A stretch of DNA of 44,943 nucleotides from Bacteroidales bacterium (GTDB lineage: Bacteria > Bacteroidota > Bacteroidia > Bacteroidales > WCHB1-69): the NCBI GenBank assembly GCA_023229985.1, contig JALNYF010000010.1:1-44943 (forward strand), given 5' to 3'. Positions 9,293 to 18,580 of the stretch are shown one piece after another. Within the stretch, counting starts at the first letter, position 1, and each line of letters starts with the position of its first letter. The position numbers were made by a program, and so were the translations under genes. The notes beneath the pieces were generated by a model that worked only from the letters and a program-made list of their open reading frames with translations, did no database searches and was not told where the DNA came from.

Positions 9293-10240
9293 ATGAAAAA
9301 AATTCTTGTAACCCTTTTGGCACTATGTTTTTTTACGTTTGCTAACGCGCAAAATCTCTCTAACGGAGGATTTGAAGAATGGACAAATGATACCATTGCC
9401 ACCGGTTGGACATCAACATTTAATGCTAGTACAGTCATTGATTATATGGGATTTCCTGTTCCCGTTACCATCAATTATTCATCGGCACACATGGTTACGG
9501 AAGCTCATCTCGGCAGCTACGCGATGCGCATCCAAGGGCAAACCTTGTTGAGCGGAATGATGCAAGTTCCCGGCGTCTGTCACCTCGGCGTTTTCGATAC
9601 GGAAGCTATTCTCAATACAGATTTTGATAATTTTGATGCATCATCTTTTAATCTGACCGACTACATCCACGGCGGGATTGAATTTGCGCAAATTCCAACA
9701 TCGGTTTCGGCGTGGATTAAATACTACCCTACCGGCGATACCATGCAAATGACAATTATCGCTACCCGATGGAATAGCGGAACGCGCGAAATCGTCGCCC
9801 GCGGCGATTATAGCACAAGCGAAACAATTACCGATTTTACCCTCATCGATATTCCCATTGATACACTGATAGATAATGCTACCCCCGATACTTTAAATAT
9901 CATTTTTACCACTGCCCAATCATCGGAATGTAACCCCGAATCTGACCTTATCATCGACGATATTCAACTCAATTTCGAAAACGGAATTACCTATCTTAAC
10001 CTCAATCCTTTTACAGTCACTCCTAATCCGACAACGGACTTTATCCAGATTCACCCCGCAGTCGAAAACGTTCCATACCAAGTTCAGCTTTTTGACGTAA
10101 ACGGAAAAATTGTTTGGGAGAATCAATCCTTAATCAATGATACTCAAATAGATGTACAAAGATTCACGCAAGGCGTATATTTCCTTCAAACTCAACAAAA
10201 CGGAAAAAGCAGCTCCCACAAAATTGTGATTAATAATTAA
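9293..10240 (+). CDS. Secreted protein with T9SS type A sorting domain
   Basis: A 315-residue exported protein. It has a clear signal peptide (MKKILVTLLALCFFTFANAQ, cleavage after NAQ). The beta-rich central region starts LSNGGFEEWTN, resembling the N-terminal jelly-roll modules (PCMD-like) of Bacteroidota surface proteins. The last ~75 residues form a type IX sorting domain (VTPNPTTDF ... VQLFDVNGKIVWE ... GVYFLQTQQNGKSSSHKIVINN). The protein should cross the outer membrane by the Por system and be anchored at the surface or released. No catalytic motif is recognised and the substrate is unknown. Its stop codon overlaps the start of the next gene by one base. Confidence 0.85.
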   Translation: MKKILVTLLALCFFTFANAQNLSNGGFEEWTNDTIATGWTSTFNASTVIDYMGFPVPVTINYSSAHMVTEAHLGSYAMRIQGQTLLSGMMQVPGVCHLGVFDTEAILNTDFDNFDASSFNLTDYIHGGIEFAQIPTSVSAWIKYYPTGDTMQMTIIATRWNSGTREIVARGDYSTSETITDFTLIDIPIDTLIDNATPDTLNIIFTTAQSSECNPESDLIIDDIQLNFENGITYLNLNPFTVTPNPTTDFIQIHPAVENVPYQVQLFDVNGKIVWENQSLINDTQIDVQRFTQGVYFLQTQQNGKSSSHKIVINN

Positions 10241-11184
10241 TGAATTTCTGGTTAGCCCCTCTTCACGGAATTACAAATTATCATTTCCGTAATTGCTTAG
10301 CCCGTCATACTCAAGGAATTAGTACCGCCATCACTCCATTTTTGCCGGTGCAGTCCCATGAACGACTGAACGTCAAAAAATGGAATGATATTCTACCAGA
10401 GAATAATACCTGCTTCTTCACCATACCCCAGCTCATCGGAAATGCACCATCACACTTCGTTGACACAATTGTTGAATTACAACAATTTGGCTATCAACAT
10501 TTTAATTGGAATATTGGTTGCCCCGCCCAACAAGTGGTGCGAAAACAACGCGGCTGCGGGTTAATGCCATTTCCCGAAAAAGTGGAAGAAGTTGTAGAAA
10601 AAGTCCTCACCCACACCCATTGCGGCTTCTCCGTCAAAATGAGATTAGGAATGTACTCAATAGAAGAGAGTTATCAGATTATTCAACGTCTCAATAACTA
10701 TCCGTTAGACAACATTATCGTCCACCCGCGCTTAGGAATACAGCAATACGAGGGAATCCCTGACCATCATTATTTTCATCAAGTAATGGAACTATCTAAA
10801 AATCAAGTGATTTATAGTGGCGATATTTTTGATGGGAGCTCATATCAAAAACTGCGACAACATTTTCCAAAATTGGAAACTGTTTTGTTGGGACGCGGTA
10901 TCCTGCGAAATATCTTTTTGGCAGAAGAATTAACTAATGAAATCACGATGGACGAAAATCGTTACCGCCGCTTCTCAGACTTTTATAACGACTTGTCTAT
11001 AACACTGTTAAGCTACAGAAGTAAAAATGGAGCACTTTCTCAAATGAAAGAATTATGGCACTATTTTTACGTTTTCTTTTCGCTGACACCGAAAGAATTA
11101 CAAAAGATATTGCGTATTAATTCGTGGCAAGAGTTTGATGACTACATCCAAGAACTGATACGCAAATCTCTAACTATCAATTAG
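10240..11184 (+). CDS. tRNA-dihydrouridine synthase family protein
   Basis: A 314-residue FMN enzyme of the Dus family, reducing uridines in tRNA D-loops. It shows the start APLHGITNYHFRN (usual APMxGVTD), the catalytic-cysteine region NIGCPAQQVVRKQRGCGLM (usual NxGCPxxxVxxxxxGaaLL), SVKMRLG, IVHPRLGIQQYEG and the FMN-phosphate loop LLGRGIL. Several normally invariant positions vary, for instance the usual HxR becomes HPR, and the protein is on the short side. It may therefore be one of the divergent Bacteroidota paralogues rather than the main DusB. It is coupled to the secreted-protein gene by a one-base overlap. Confidence 0.9.
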   Translation: MNFWLAPLHGITNYHFRNCLARHTQGISTAITPFLPVQSHERLNVKKWNDILPENNTCFFTIPQLIGNAPSHFVDTIVELQQFGYQHFNWNIGCPAQQVVRKQRGCGLMPFPEKVEEVVEKVLTHTHCGFSVKMRLGMYSIEESYQIIQRLNNYPLDNIIVHPRLGIQQYEGIPDHHYFHQVMELSKNQVIYSGDIFDGSSYQKLRQHFPKLETVLLGRGILRNIFLAEELTNEITMDENRYRRFSDFYNDLSITLLSYRSKNGALSQMKELWHYFYVFFSLTPKELQKILRINSWQEFDDYIQELIRKSLTIN

Positions 11185-11185
11185 T

Positions 11186-11212
11186 TGTTCTGATTCGAGA
11201 AGAATCAAAACA
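11186..11212. terminator. Weak hairpin between convergent dus and htpG
   Basis: TGTT-c-TGATTC, loop GAGAA, GAATCA-a-AACA forms a 6-bp stem extended by 4 bp past one mismatch. It lies between the two convergent stops. There is no strong T-run on either side, so function as a bidirectional terminator is only suggested. Confidence 0.35.
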
Positions 11213-11221
11213 AACGGTAGG

Positions 11222-13087
11222 TTACAATAATTCTACACTTCTTTTAATAAAATCGCTCAATTTTTCACCTATCAGAATATTCTGCGAAAGAAGTGCCAAA
11301 TCTATCAATTGATGGGTCAAATCATCTTTCTTTTTTTCATCTTTTTCATCCAAAAGACGGGAAGCAATCGGGTGATTTCCGTTGATAACCAGATTAAAAT
11401 GTTCAAAATTACCATAGAAACTTTTTTGCCCCGACAATTTTTCCATATCTTTATACCTTCTCATAAATTCATTTTGAGTAATGAGAATCGGCAACTCCGT
11501 TTCGCTCAAATTGGCTATTTCAACCGTAAATTTATCTTTATTAATATGGTTTTCAAATATTTCCTTCAAACTTTTCTGCTCATTTTCGGACAATTTTGCG
11601 GGAATAATGTCATCTTTTTCAATTAATTTATCCATAATGTCGGCATCTACGCGGGCAAAACGGCTCTTTTCCATTTTTGGTTCGATCAGATTGATAAAAT
11701 GGGTATCCAAAAAACCATCCATCAACAAAACATCATATCCTTTTTCTTTAGCTGCTTGAATATAAACGTGTTGTGTATCCAATTCGTGAGCATACAAATG
11801 AACCAGCACATCGTTTTTGTCCTTTTGTAACGTTTCAATGTGAGTACGATATTCTTCTAAAGTGAAGTATTTTCCATCTACATTTTTGAAAAGCATGAAA
11901 TTTTTGGCTTTTTCATAGAATTTTTCGTCGGTAATAGAACCATATTCGATAAACACCTTCAAATCGTCCCACTTCTTTTCAAAATCTTCACGGTCATTTT
12001 TAAACATTTCTTCCAATTTATCAGCTACTTTTTTGGTAATATGGGTAGAAATTTTCTTCACGTTTGAATCCGATTGCAAATAGGAGCGGGAAACATTCAA
12101 CGGAATATCGGGGGAATCAATCACTCCGTGCAACAACATCATAAATTCAGGAATGACACCTTCTAATTGGTCTGTGATAAATACTTGATTACAATATAAT
12201 TGCACCTTGTTTTTCTGTAATTCCATTTGATTTTTCACCTTCGGGAAATAGAGAATACCCGTTAAATTGAAGGGATAGTCCACATTGAGGTGGATTTGAA
12301 AAAGCGGTTCTTCAAAAGACATCGGATATAACTCGCGGTAAAACTTAAGATAATCCTCTTGTTGAATATCAGCCGGAGATTGTTTCCATAAAGGATTGAT
12401 ATTGTTGATAATACGCGGTTGTTTGATTTCCACTTCCTTTTCTTCGCCTTCGGGTTTTTCCCATTTACTCTCTTCCCCGCAACGAATAGGAATCGGCAGA
12501 AAACGACAATATTTGTGCAACAAAGTCACAATTTTAGATTCTTCCAAAAATTCGGCACAATCATCTGCAATATGCAAAACGATGTCAGTTCCACGCTCTG
12601 CCTTGTCTGTTTCTGACATTTCATAATCGGGTGTACCCGTACATGACCATTTAACTGCTTTTGAATCATTTAAATATGATTTTGTCAGAATATCAACTTG
12701 GGTAGATACCATAAAAGACGAGTAGAATCCCAATCCAAAATGACCGATGATGTTGGCATCTTCGCTTTTAAATTTTTTCAAGAATTCCTCCGCGCCAGAA
12801 AAGGCAATCTGATTGATATATTTTTCGACTTCCTCGGCGGTCATCCCGATTCCTTTATCGGAGACCGTAATCGTCTTATTTTCTTTATCTACCTTAATAT
12901 CAATGGTTAAATCACCAATCTCGTTGTCAACTTTTCCCAATGAAGATAAGGTTTTGAGCTTTTGAGTGGCATCAACGGCATTCGACACCAACTCCCTGAT
13001 AAAAATATCATGCTCTGAATACAAAAATTTCTTAATTACCGGAAAAATATTTTCCGTTTGAACATTAATTTGACCTTTTGTTTGCAT
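11222..13087 (-). CDS. htpG: Chaperone protein HtpG (bacterial Hsp90)
   Basis: Cytoplasmic ATP-dependent chaperone. The N-terminal GHKL ATPase shows RELVSNAVDA with the catalytic-region Asn, DKGIGMT and GHFGLGFYSSFMV. The middle domain contains LYFPK and LNVSRSYLQSD, and the C-terminal dimerisation region ends near SRLLDEKDEKKKDDLTHQLIDLALL. Length is 621 residues, close to E. coli HtpG and shorter than many Bacteroidota homologues. It follows the O-antigen-ligase-like gene by 82 bp and has its own promoter with a palindromic operator candidate (13130-13167), consistent with separate stress control. Confidence 0.97.
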   Translation of the reverse strand: MQTKGQINVQTENIFPVIKKFLYSEHDIFIRELVSNAVDATQKLKTLSSLGKVDNEIGDLTIDIKVDKENKTITVSDKGIGMTAEEVEKYINQIAFSGAEEFLKKFKSEDANIIGHFGLGFYSSFMVSTQVDILTKSYLNDSKAVKWSCTGTPDYEMSETDKAERGTDIVLHIADDCAEFLEESKIVTLLHKYCRFLPIPIRCGEESKWEKPEGEEKEVEIKQPRIINNINPLWKQSPADIQQEDYLKFYRELYPMSFEEPLFQIHLNVDYPFNLTGILYFPKVKNQMELQKNKVQLYCNQVFITDQLEGVIPEFMMLLHGVIDSPDIPLNVSRSYLQSDSNVKKISTHITKKVADKLEEMFKNDREDFEKKWDDLKVFIEYGSITDEKFYEKAKNFMLFKNVDGKYFTLEEYRTHIETLQKDKNDVLVHLYAHELDTQHVYIQAAKEKGYDVLLMDGFLDTHFINLIEPKMEKSRFARVDADIMDKLIEKDDIIPAKLSENEQKSLKEIFENHINKDKFTVEIANLSETELPILITQNEFMRRYKDMEKLSGQKSFYGNFEHFNLVINGNHPIASRLLDEKDEKKKDDLTHQLIDLALLSQNILIGEKLSDFIKRSVELL

Positions 13088-13129
13088 AGTATTGTAGTTT
13101 TAATTACGTAATTTCACGCTTAAAAACTT

Positions 13130-13167
13130 CAAAAGTTATGCCAAAAAGAAAATATGACAAATTGTCA
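13130..13167 (-). promoter_or_regulatory. htpG promoter with a palindrome over the -33 box
   Basis: On the minus strand TTTG (13158-13161) is followed after exactly 19 bp by TAACTTTTG (13130-13138), a one-base-longer variant of TAnnTTTG. The -33 TTTG sits in the middle of a perfect 13-bp palindrome TGACAAATTGTCA (13155-13167), which would block RNA polymerase if bound by a dimeric repressor. The palindrome also directly follows the upstream gene's stop and could fold as a small hairpin followed by a T-rich run. Confidence 0.5.
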
Positions 13168-13169
13168 GT

Positions 13170-14693
13170 TTAAAATGAATCATGATTGACAACAAACAGA
13201 AAATAAGAATTAAAAAACAGAAATAAATTCAAACCGGCAACTGTTTCTAACGTATCTTCCGTAAACATTGAACCTATTAAAGCAATGAAAAACAGCACAT
13301 AAAGCAAAGTTATTGTTCTTTTTTTATCAAAAAACGGAGCAATCAATACGATGATGAATGCCAAAACAAAAAATACTCCCCCGGTTAAGCCGTAGGTAAG
13401 AAATTGATTATGGCAGCCCATTTCGCCGGGCAAGTCCGAGTCAGTTCTTTGAAGTTCACGTCCCAACTCGCTCTTAGTACCGCCTAATCCGCAGCCAACC
13501 AAATAATTACGAGAAAAAACACGACAACTTGCCTGCCATAATTCTACCCGTTGCAGAAAAGATGAATGAGTGGTAATTCCTTCTTGTTTATAGAGCGACA
13601 AACTAAAAAAAGTGGGATATAAGACCCTTTTTAATCCGATTATTTGCGTATAATCAACATTGGCAATTCCTTGTTCAATATGGGTGATATCCTTATCTGT
13701 TAGTGCTTTCACCCCGTCCGCATCCTTGCACAACCCCTTGGAATTAAGGTATCTAATGAGTGTTTTTTCCATACGATAATAACTGCTGTCACTCCTTTTT
13801 TGCCACTCTTCCGCCAACTCCCGCCGACACACATACAATCCAATCTTCTCCCCATTCTCAATCATTGATTCTCTATCATGCTCATATTCATTACCTTGTG
13901 AAGTTACCAACGGCAGATTCGCCTCGCCGGTCGCGTCATAATGATAATATTGGTAAGTAATGACTGCCAAATCCGAAAGCAAACCTATCAAAAAAATGCA
14001 AGAAGCCGCCAACAATAATCGGATGGTCTTCGATTTTTTATGAGAAAATAAAAAATAAAAAACGACCGCGAGTGTGACAATAAAAAGAACAAATATACCT
14101 GTAAATACTTGAATTACAAATAAATAAATAACTAACCAAATCGCAGCCGCAAAACAACCGACACGAATTGCCGGAGAGTACCCATTTTTTTGTAAGGAAA
14201 AATATAGAGCAAAAATGACAGACAACGCGCAACAAATACTGAATCGGATATGCGAAATGAATAAACCGCCCTCTCTAATATCCTGAATATCTTTTAAATA
14301 CATGATGAATAAGCTCAGGAAAGAAGAAACCACAACAGAAATCACGAAACCAAGGATAATAAACCGTTGCCATTTGATATTCAGTGGTTTTGAAGATGCC
14401 ATAATGATCGGCAAATAGAAAAATGGCGTTTTGGAAGCCAAACTTTGGAATGCCAACTGCCAATGATCGGTTTGAAAGAGAGTAAAAACAAAAAGAAAGA
14501 AGAACGCCGCCAGAACAATAGCTAATCTATTGTTTTTTAATAAGTTCCATTTTTCTTTCCAATTCCACTCCAACACCCAATTAGCAAAAAGACAAGCTCC
14601 TGCCAAATTCATCACCGCATTCGAAGTCGGTATGCCAACGGCTAAGACAAGCAATGAAAATGCATAAATAGATTGATGGACTTTACTTCGCAT
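13170..14693 (-). CDS. O-antigen ligase/polymerase-like membrane protein
   Basis: A 507-residue polytopic membrane protein with about ten hydrophobic segments. A long periplasmic loop (around residues 245-410) precedes a conserved stretch, WQASCRVFSRNYLVGCGLGGTKSELG ... HNQFLTYGLTGG. This matches the Wzy_C/O-antigen-ligase family pattern (GxG...E followed by HNxxL), and HIRFS in an earlier loop fits too. Members join O-antigen or other glycans to lipid A core, or polymerise repeat units; which applies here cannot be told. It begins 6 bp after the S41 protease gene and is probably cotranscribed with it. Confidence 0.8.
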   Translation of the reverse strand: MRSKVHQSIYAFSLLVLAVGIPTSNAVMNLAGACLFANWVLEWNWKEKWNLLKNNRLAIVLAAFFFLFVFTLFQTDHWQLAFQSLASKTPFFYLPIIMASSKPLNIKWQRFIILGFVISVVVSSFLSLFIMYLKDIQDIREGGLFISHIRFSICCALSVIFALYFSLQKNGYSPAIRVGCFAAAIWLVIYLFVIQVFTGIFVLFIVTLAVVFYFLFSHKKSKTIRLLLAASCIFLIGLLSDLAVITYQYYHYDATGEANLPLVTSQGNEYEHDRESMIENGEKIGLYVCRRELAEEWQKRSDSSYYRMEKTLIRYLNSKGLCKDADGVKALTDKDITHIEQGIANVDYTQIIGLKRVLYPTFFSLSLYKQEGITTHSSFLQRVELWQASCRVFSRNYLVGCGLGGTKSELGRELQRTDSDLPGEMGCHNQFLTYGLTGGVFFVLAFIIVLIAPFFDKKRTITLLYVLFFIALIGSMFTEDTLETVAGLNLFLFFNSYFLFVVNHDSF

Positions 14694-14699
14694 CAGCGG

Positions 14700-16361
14700 T
14701 TATTTTAAATGGAGAATTGAATTGTAACGTTTCGCATCCATTAAAACACTTTTTGCTTGTTGAACATCAGGGTCAGTGGAAAGCTGATTGCTGATTCTTC
14801 CCTTCTGATAGTAATATCTGACAGCAATTTCGGAAGCTAAATATTGGGAAATTTCCTCTTTATATTTCATCAAATCGGCTTCTTTCTCTTCTTTAATCTT
14901 ATCAGTCATTTGATTATAAAGGCTTTCGATATTGTTAAAATAGTTTTCTTCTTCGGCAGTTTGTTTCAATTTTTTCAGATAATTTTCCGTTTCAGTTGTG
15001 TAGGTATATTCTTTATTTTTCAAGAAATTGGTAAAATCCCTAAAAATTTCGTCATCAACTTGAAATTGAGAGGCTTCAGGGATCGCAGTATGATTTGCGT
15101 GGTATTCGTTGGCAAAATCGAAAATAAGATTATTAACTACCAAGGCGAGGAGCACGTTGCTGGCAAGTAAATCATCGGTTTTCACGTCCGGTTCCACCCC
15201 TCCCTTGTCATAGACGGTTCTCCCGTTTTTCGTTTTGAAGGGAGTTGCCAAGGAATCAGGAATATATGCTGCCTGATGCAGGGTGTCTTTGTGAAAATAG
15301 TCGATATTTTGCACGCACCTGCCGCTGGGAATATAGTATTTTGACACGGTCAGTTTCATCGTTGTATTGTAGCTCAAGGGGATTACGTTCTGTACCAAGC
15401 CTTTACCAAATGTTTTTTTTCCGACAATAACGCCTCGGTCCAAATCTTGAAATGCACCCGACACAATTTCGGAGGCAGAAGCACTGTATTCATTCACCAG
15501 AACAACAACGGGAATTTCCTTATCGGTAACAGGCATGCGCGTTTGATGTGTGTTGTTTTGTTCAGGAATTTTCCCTTTTGTGGTAGCGATGATGGTATTT
15601 TGATCCACAAAAATATTCATAATATTGACGGCTTCCTGCAATAAACCACCACCATTATTGCGTAAATCGAGAATAAGATGCGTCATTCCTTGTTTTTTAA
15701 GGTCTAAAAAAGCTTCTTTTACCTCGGCACCGGCACGTTCCGTAAATTGGTCTAACTTAATGTAACCCACTTGATTATCAAGCATTCCATAGTAAGGAAT
15801 ATTCGGTAGTTTGACCTCTTTTCGTTCAATATTAAATGACATGGTTTTATTTTTGGAAGGGCGTTGTATTTCCAGGATAACGGAGCTCCCGGGTTGTCCC
15901 TTCAAAATGGAACTGACATCTTCGGTCGATTTGCCTTCCGTGCTTTTCCCATTTACTTTCAGAATAATATCTCCGGCTAAAAGACCGGACTTGTGGGCGG
16001 GAAAAGATTCATAAATCTCAGATATAACAATTTGATTATTACGTTGTTGTATCAATGCCCCAATACCGCCGTACTGACCGGTGGTCATCATTTTATAATC
16101 TTCCAATTGGGATTCCGGGTAATAAACGGTATAAGGGTCCAGACTTGCCAACATGGCATCAATCGCAGTTTGGGTCAGGTCGCCCGGGGAGATTTCATCG
16201 GCATATTTGGCGTTCAATTCGCGCAAAATAGTGACAAAAATATCCACATTTTTGGCAATCTCGAAATCGTTTTGTGCATAAATCGGAACGGCAAACTGAA
16301 GGGCAACAACCATTGCCAAAATTCTTACTTTGAGTGAAGTGAAGGATATTATTTTTCTCAT
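14700..16361 (-). CDS. S41 family carboxy-terminal processing peptidase (CtpA/Prc type)
   Basis: A periplasmic serine protease cutting protein C-termini. The frame opens at 16421, but the start at 16361 (MRKIISFTSLKV, 553 residues) is chosen. It opens with a typical signal peptide ending PIYAQ and does not overlap yidD, whereas the longer start does. The PDZ domain covers about residues 97-180 (GQYGGIGALIQ ... GLLAGDIILKVNG). The catalytic Ser is in EYSASASE (about S295 from the chosen start) and the Lys in KKTFGKG is 25 residues later (about K320), the normal dyad spacing. It is 10 bp from yidD and 6 bp from the ligase-like gene. Confidence 0.93.
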   Translation of the reverse strand: MRKIISFTSLKVRILAMVVALQFAVPIYAQNDFEIAKNVDIFVTILRELNAKYADEISPGDLTQTAIDAMLASLDPYTVYYPESQLEDYKMMTTGQYGGIGALIQQRNNQIVISEIYESFPAHKSGLLAGDIILKVNGKSTEGKSTEDVSSILKGQPGSSVILEIQRPSKNKTMSFNIERKEVKLPNIPYYGMLDNQVGYIKLDQFTERAGAEVKEAFLDLKKQGMTHLILDLRNNGGGLLQEAVNIMNIFVDQNTIIATTKGKIPEQNNTHQTRMPVTDKEIPVVVLVNEYSASASEIVSGAFQDLDRGVIVGKKTFGKGLVQNVIPLSYNTTMKLTVSKYYIPSGRCVQNIDYFHKDTLHQAAYIPDSLATPFKTKNGRTVYDKGGVEPDVKTDDLLASNVLLALVVNNLIFDFANEYHANHTAIPEASQFQVDDEIFRDFTNFLKNKEYTYTTETENYLKKLKQTAEEENYFNNIESLYNQMTDKIKEEKEADLMKYKEEISQYLASEIAVRYYYQKGRISNQLSTDPDVQQAKSVLMDAKRYNSILHLK

Positions 16362-16371
16362 ATTTAATAGA

Positions 16372-16614
16372 TTAAGGTACCGGGTCATAACCACTTCCAC
16401 CCCATGGATTGCAAGAGACAACGCGCTTAATAGTCAGCCACGAACCTTTGAATGCACCATATTTTTTCAAAGCTTCGATTCCATATACGGAACACGTTGG
16501 CACATAACGACATGACCTCCCAATAAAAGGAGATAACGTCCATTGGTATATTTTAATTAAAAAAATAAAAAAATACGCCAATCCCTTACTAATAATCTGG
16601 AAGAAGTGTTTCAT
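16372..16614 (-). CDS. yidD: Membrane protein insertion efficiency factor YidD
   Basis: An 80-residue protein with the family core YQWTLSPFIGRSCRYVPTCS, YGIEALKKYG and NPWGGSGYDP. It associates with the inner membrane through an N-terminal amphipathic helix and assists YidC-mediated insertion. It overlaps rnpA by 4 bp, the usual rnpA-yidD pairing. The yidC and rpmH genes that often complete this group are absent here. Confidence 0.95.
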   Translation of the reverse strand: MKHFFQIISKGLAYFFIFLIKIYQWTLSPFIGRSCRYVPTCSVYGIEALKKYGAFKGSWLTIKRVVSCNPWGGSGYDPVP

Positions 16615-17024
16615 CGCAAATTTTCAATGTTACTTAAACGTTTGAGTAACTCGATTATTTTATCTTCCATAAAATTATACGGATAGAGTTCTTTTCCGAT
16701 AAAAATAATAAAAATTTCTGCTTTAACGTCATTTTGCGCGGTAAAAGGATCAAGGATAGAACGGTGATTCAGTCGATAAGCTTCTCTTAACAAGCGTTTT
16801 ATGCGGTTGCGATGAACGGCGAGTTTAAAATTTCGTTTAGGAACAGTAATAAGGATTTGATTGGGGGCAGGGACATCCGTTTTAGAGAATTGATAAAGAC
16901 AGCGGAACGGATAACAATAAACGGAACGTTTTTGCCGAACTAACTGACTGATTCGGATGTCGGAACAAATTTTTTCGTTTTTTTTGAATGAAAACGATAA
17001 TAAACTAGCGTTTTCTAGTTGCAT
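16611..17024 (-). CDS. rnpA: Ribonuclease P protein component
   Basis: A 137-residue basic protein, the protein subunit of RNase P that helps the RNA subunit mature tRNA 5' ends. The RNR signature is present as HRNRIKRLLREAYRLNH, and the N-terminal part SFKKNEKICSDIRISQLV ... YPFRCLYQ matches the usual fold. The start overlaps hemD by 20 bp. Unlike the classic arrangement it is not next to rpmH and the replication origin, but sits between hemD and yidD. Confidence 0.95.
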   Translation of the reverse strand: MQLENASLLSFSFKKNEKICSDIRISQLVRQKRSVYCYPFRCLYQFSKTDVPAPNQILITVPKRNFKLAVHRNRIKRLLREAYRLNHRSILDPFTAQNDVKAEIFIIFIGKELYPYNFMEDKIIELLKRLSNIENLR

Positions 17025-17769
17025 ATTCTTTCAAGAAAATATCCATGGCAGCGGTGATAGAAGGATTTTCCTTCGTAGGAGCTTTCACGTGAAGGGTAAA
17101 CCCCTCGGCTTCGATGGCGGCGGCAGCACTTTCTCCCAACGCCCCAAAAGCCACCTCTCCTTGCTCAAAATCCGGGAAATTGTATTTCAGCGATTGAATA
17201 CCGAAAGGACTAAAGAAAATAATCATATCGTATTTGCTAATTTCAATTTCTTCTATCAAATTGGCGGGCACCGTCTTAAATATAACTGCTTGTGTATATT
17301 CAATATGATGCTCGGCAAAAAAATCGGTATATTGTGTTCCCAAAGAATCTGCCCCACAGGGAATGAGATATTTGTGGTCCGAATTTTTCAAAAACAAATC
17401 AAAAACACCCTTCGGATTATTGTTCTTATTGTAGAAAATTTTGCGTTTTCTGAACTGAATGTATTTTTGAAGATAAAAAGCGGTTGCATCTGTCGTACAA
17501 AAATAATTCATCTCCTCCGGAATATCAATTCGCATCTCTTTTACCAGATTAAAAAAATAATCAATGGCATTTTTGCTCGAGAAAACAACAGCTGTGTGGT
17601 CTAAAATATTAATCTTGGCATCTCTAAAATCACGTACCGAAATCCCTTCAATACGGAAAAATTTATAAAAATCAATGTTGACACTATATTTCTTTTTTAA
17701 ATCTGCATATGGGGATTTTTCGAAATCTGCCGGCGTATTCTGTGAAATAAGGATGTTTTTTATTTTCAT
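17005..17769 (-). CDS. hemD: Uroporphyrinogen-III synthase
   Basis: A 254-residue protein of the HemD fold, two alternating Rossmann-like lobes, that cyclises hydroxymethylbilane to uroporphyrinogen III. Sequence conservation in this family is low. The calls rest on KNILISQNTP at the start, FSSKNAIDYFF, IIFFSPFGIQSLKYNF, AFGALGESAAAAIEAEG and PTKENPSITAAMDIF near the end. It lies 21 bp after a DUF4271 gene, a pairing seen in other Bacteroidota, and overlaps rnpA. No other haem genes are in the window. Confidence 0.88.
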   Translation of the reverse strand: MKIKNILISQNTPADFEKSPYADLKKKYSVNIDFYKFFRIEGISVRDFRDAKINILDHTAVVFSSKNAIDYFFNLVKEMRIDIPEEMNYFCTTDATAFYLQKYIQFRKRKIFYNKNNNPKGVFDLFLKNSDHKYLIPCGADSLGTQYTDFFAEHHIEYTQAVIFKTVPANLIEEIEISKYDMIIFFSPFGIQSLKYNFPDFEQGEVAFGALGESAAAAIEAEGFTLHVKAPTKENPSITAAMDIFLKEYATRKR

Positions 17770-17790
17770 TCTTTTAGTTTTTAAATTGCT

Positions 17791-18513
17791 TTAAATCAAT
17801 ACGTTATTTAGATTTATAAGTACTTTTAAACAGACCATATAGGGTAATATTTCAAGCGTGCAAAAGTACAAAAAAAATTGTAAACGACTGAGACTTTTTG
17901 AATATAATATGATTGTTTTATAAATAACAAAAGCATAAGTAATCAAAAACACTAGTAAATAAACAAAAAGAAATAACTTAATTCCCGTATAAACCGTCAC
18001 GATTAAGATGGGTAACAATAAAACGGAATTAACTGTCAAATAGAAGAATTTATTATGGTTAAAGCACATTCTTTCTTCTTTATATTCAAATAAATAGGAA
18101 AGGATGAAGACATTAAGCATTTTTAAAAAATAATCGACTATCACGACTCCGAACGAAATACCATATAGAGCTATGGGCGAAAAATAGCGAGCTATTCCCG
18201 GGAGAAAATATTGCAACAGCAAAAACAGCAACAAAGCCTGCACCATAAAAATGTACACCAACAATATCGCATCAATCCAACTATTGAATAGTTTGATTTC
18301 TCTAATAAACTGACCTCTAACTCTTTGCGAGAATAAGGATTGTATAATAATATTGAATTTTCTACGATTGGCAGCCACAACAAGGGTCAATACCAATATT
18401 GCCGCACTAAAAAGAAGCGTAACTAAATCAATATAACCGGCATTGTCCGCAACAGCTATCGGCTCAATTTGAATTATCAGAAAGCAAATATTTAATATAC
18501 AATTAGTTAGCAT
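17791..18513 (-). CDS. DUF4271 membrane protein
   Basis: A polytopic membrane protein of unknown function. The open frame extends to 18609, but a promoter box (TACTTTTG, minus strand 18541-18548) lies inside that extension and the far start would overlap gmhA. The ATG at 18513 (MLTNCILNI, 240 residues) is therefore preferred. Hydrophobic segments cover most of the protein, with the motif FNSWIDAILLVYIFM and FLYFCTLEILPYMVCLKVL near the end, as in DUF4271. Its regular position beside hemD in Bacteroidota suggests a linked role, but none is known. Confidence 0.8.
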   Translation of the reverse strand: MLTNCILNICFLIIQIEPIAVADNAGYIDLVTLLFSAAILVLTLVVAANRRKFNIIIQSLFSQRVRGQFIREIKLFNSWIDAILLVYIFMVQALLLFLLLQYFLPGIARYFSPIALYGISFGVVIVDYFLKMLNVFILSYLFEYKEERMCFNHNKFFYLTVNSVLLLPILIVTVYTGIKLFLFVYLLVFLITYAFVIYKTIILYSKSLSRLQFFLYFCTLEILPYMVCLKVLINLNNVLI

Positions 18514-18540
18514 TAATAGAACTAATAAAAAAAACTTTTG

Positions 18541-18548
18541 CAAAAGTA
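18541..18548 (-). promoter_or_regulatory. Promoter -7 box of the DUF4271-hemD-rnpA-yidD operon
   Basis: TACTTTTG on the minus strand matches TAnnTTTG and lies 27 bp before the ATG at 18513. It decides the DUF4271 start. Confidence 0.55.
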
Positions 18549-18580
18549 TAAAAAATAACGGAACAAACTGATAATTTCTG

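Noticed and set aside
16362..16421. Longer start for the S41 protease
   Set aside because: It overlaps yidD and would place 20 residues before a normal signal peptide.
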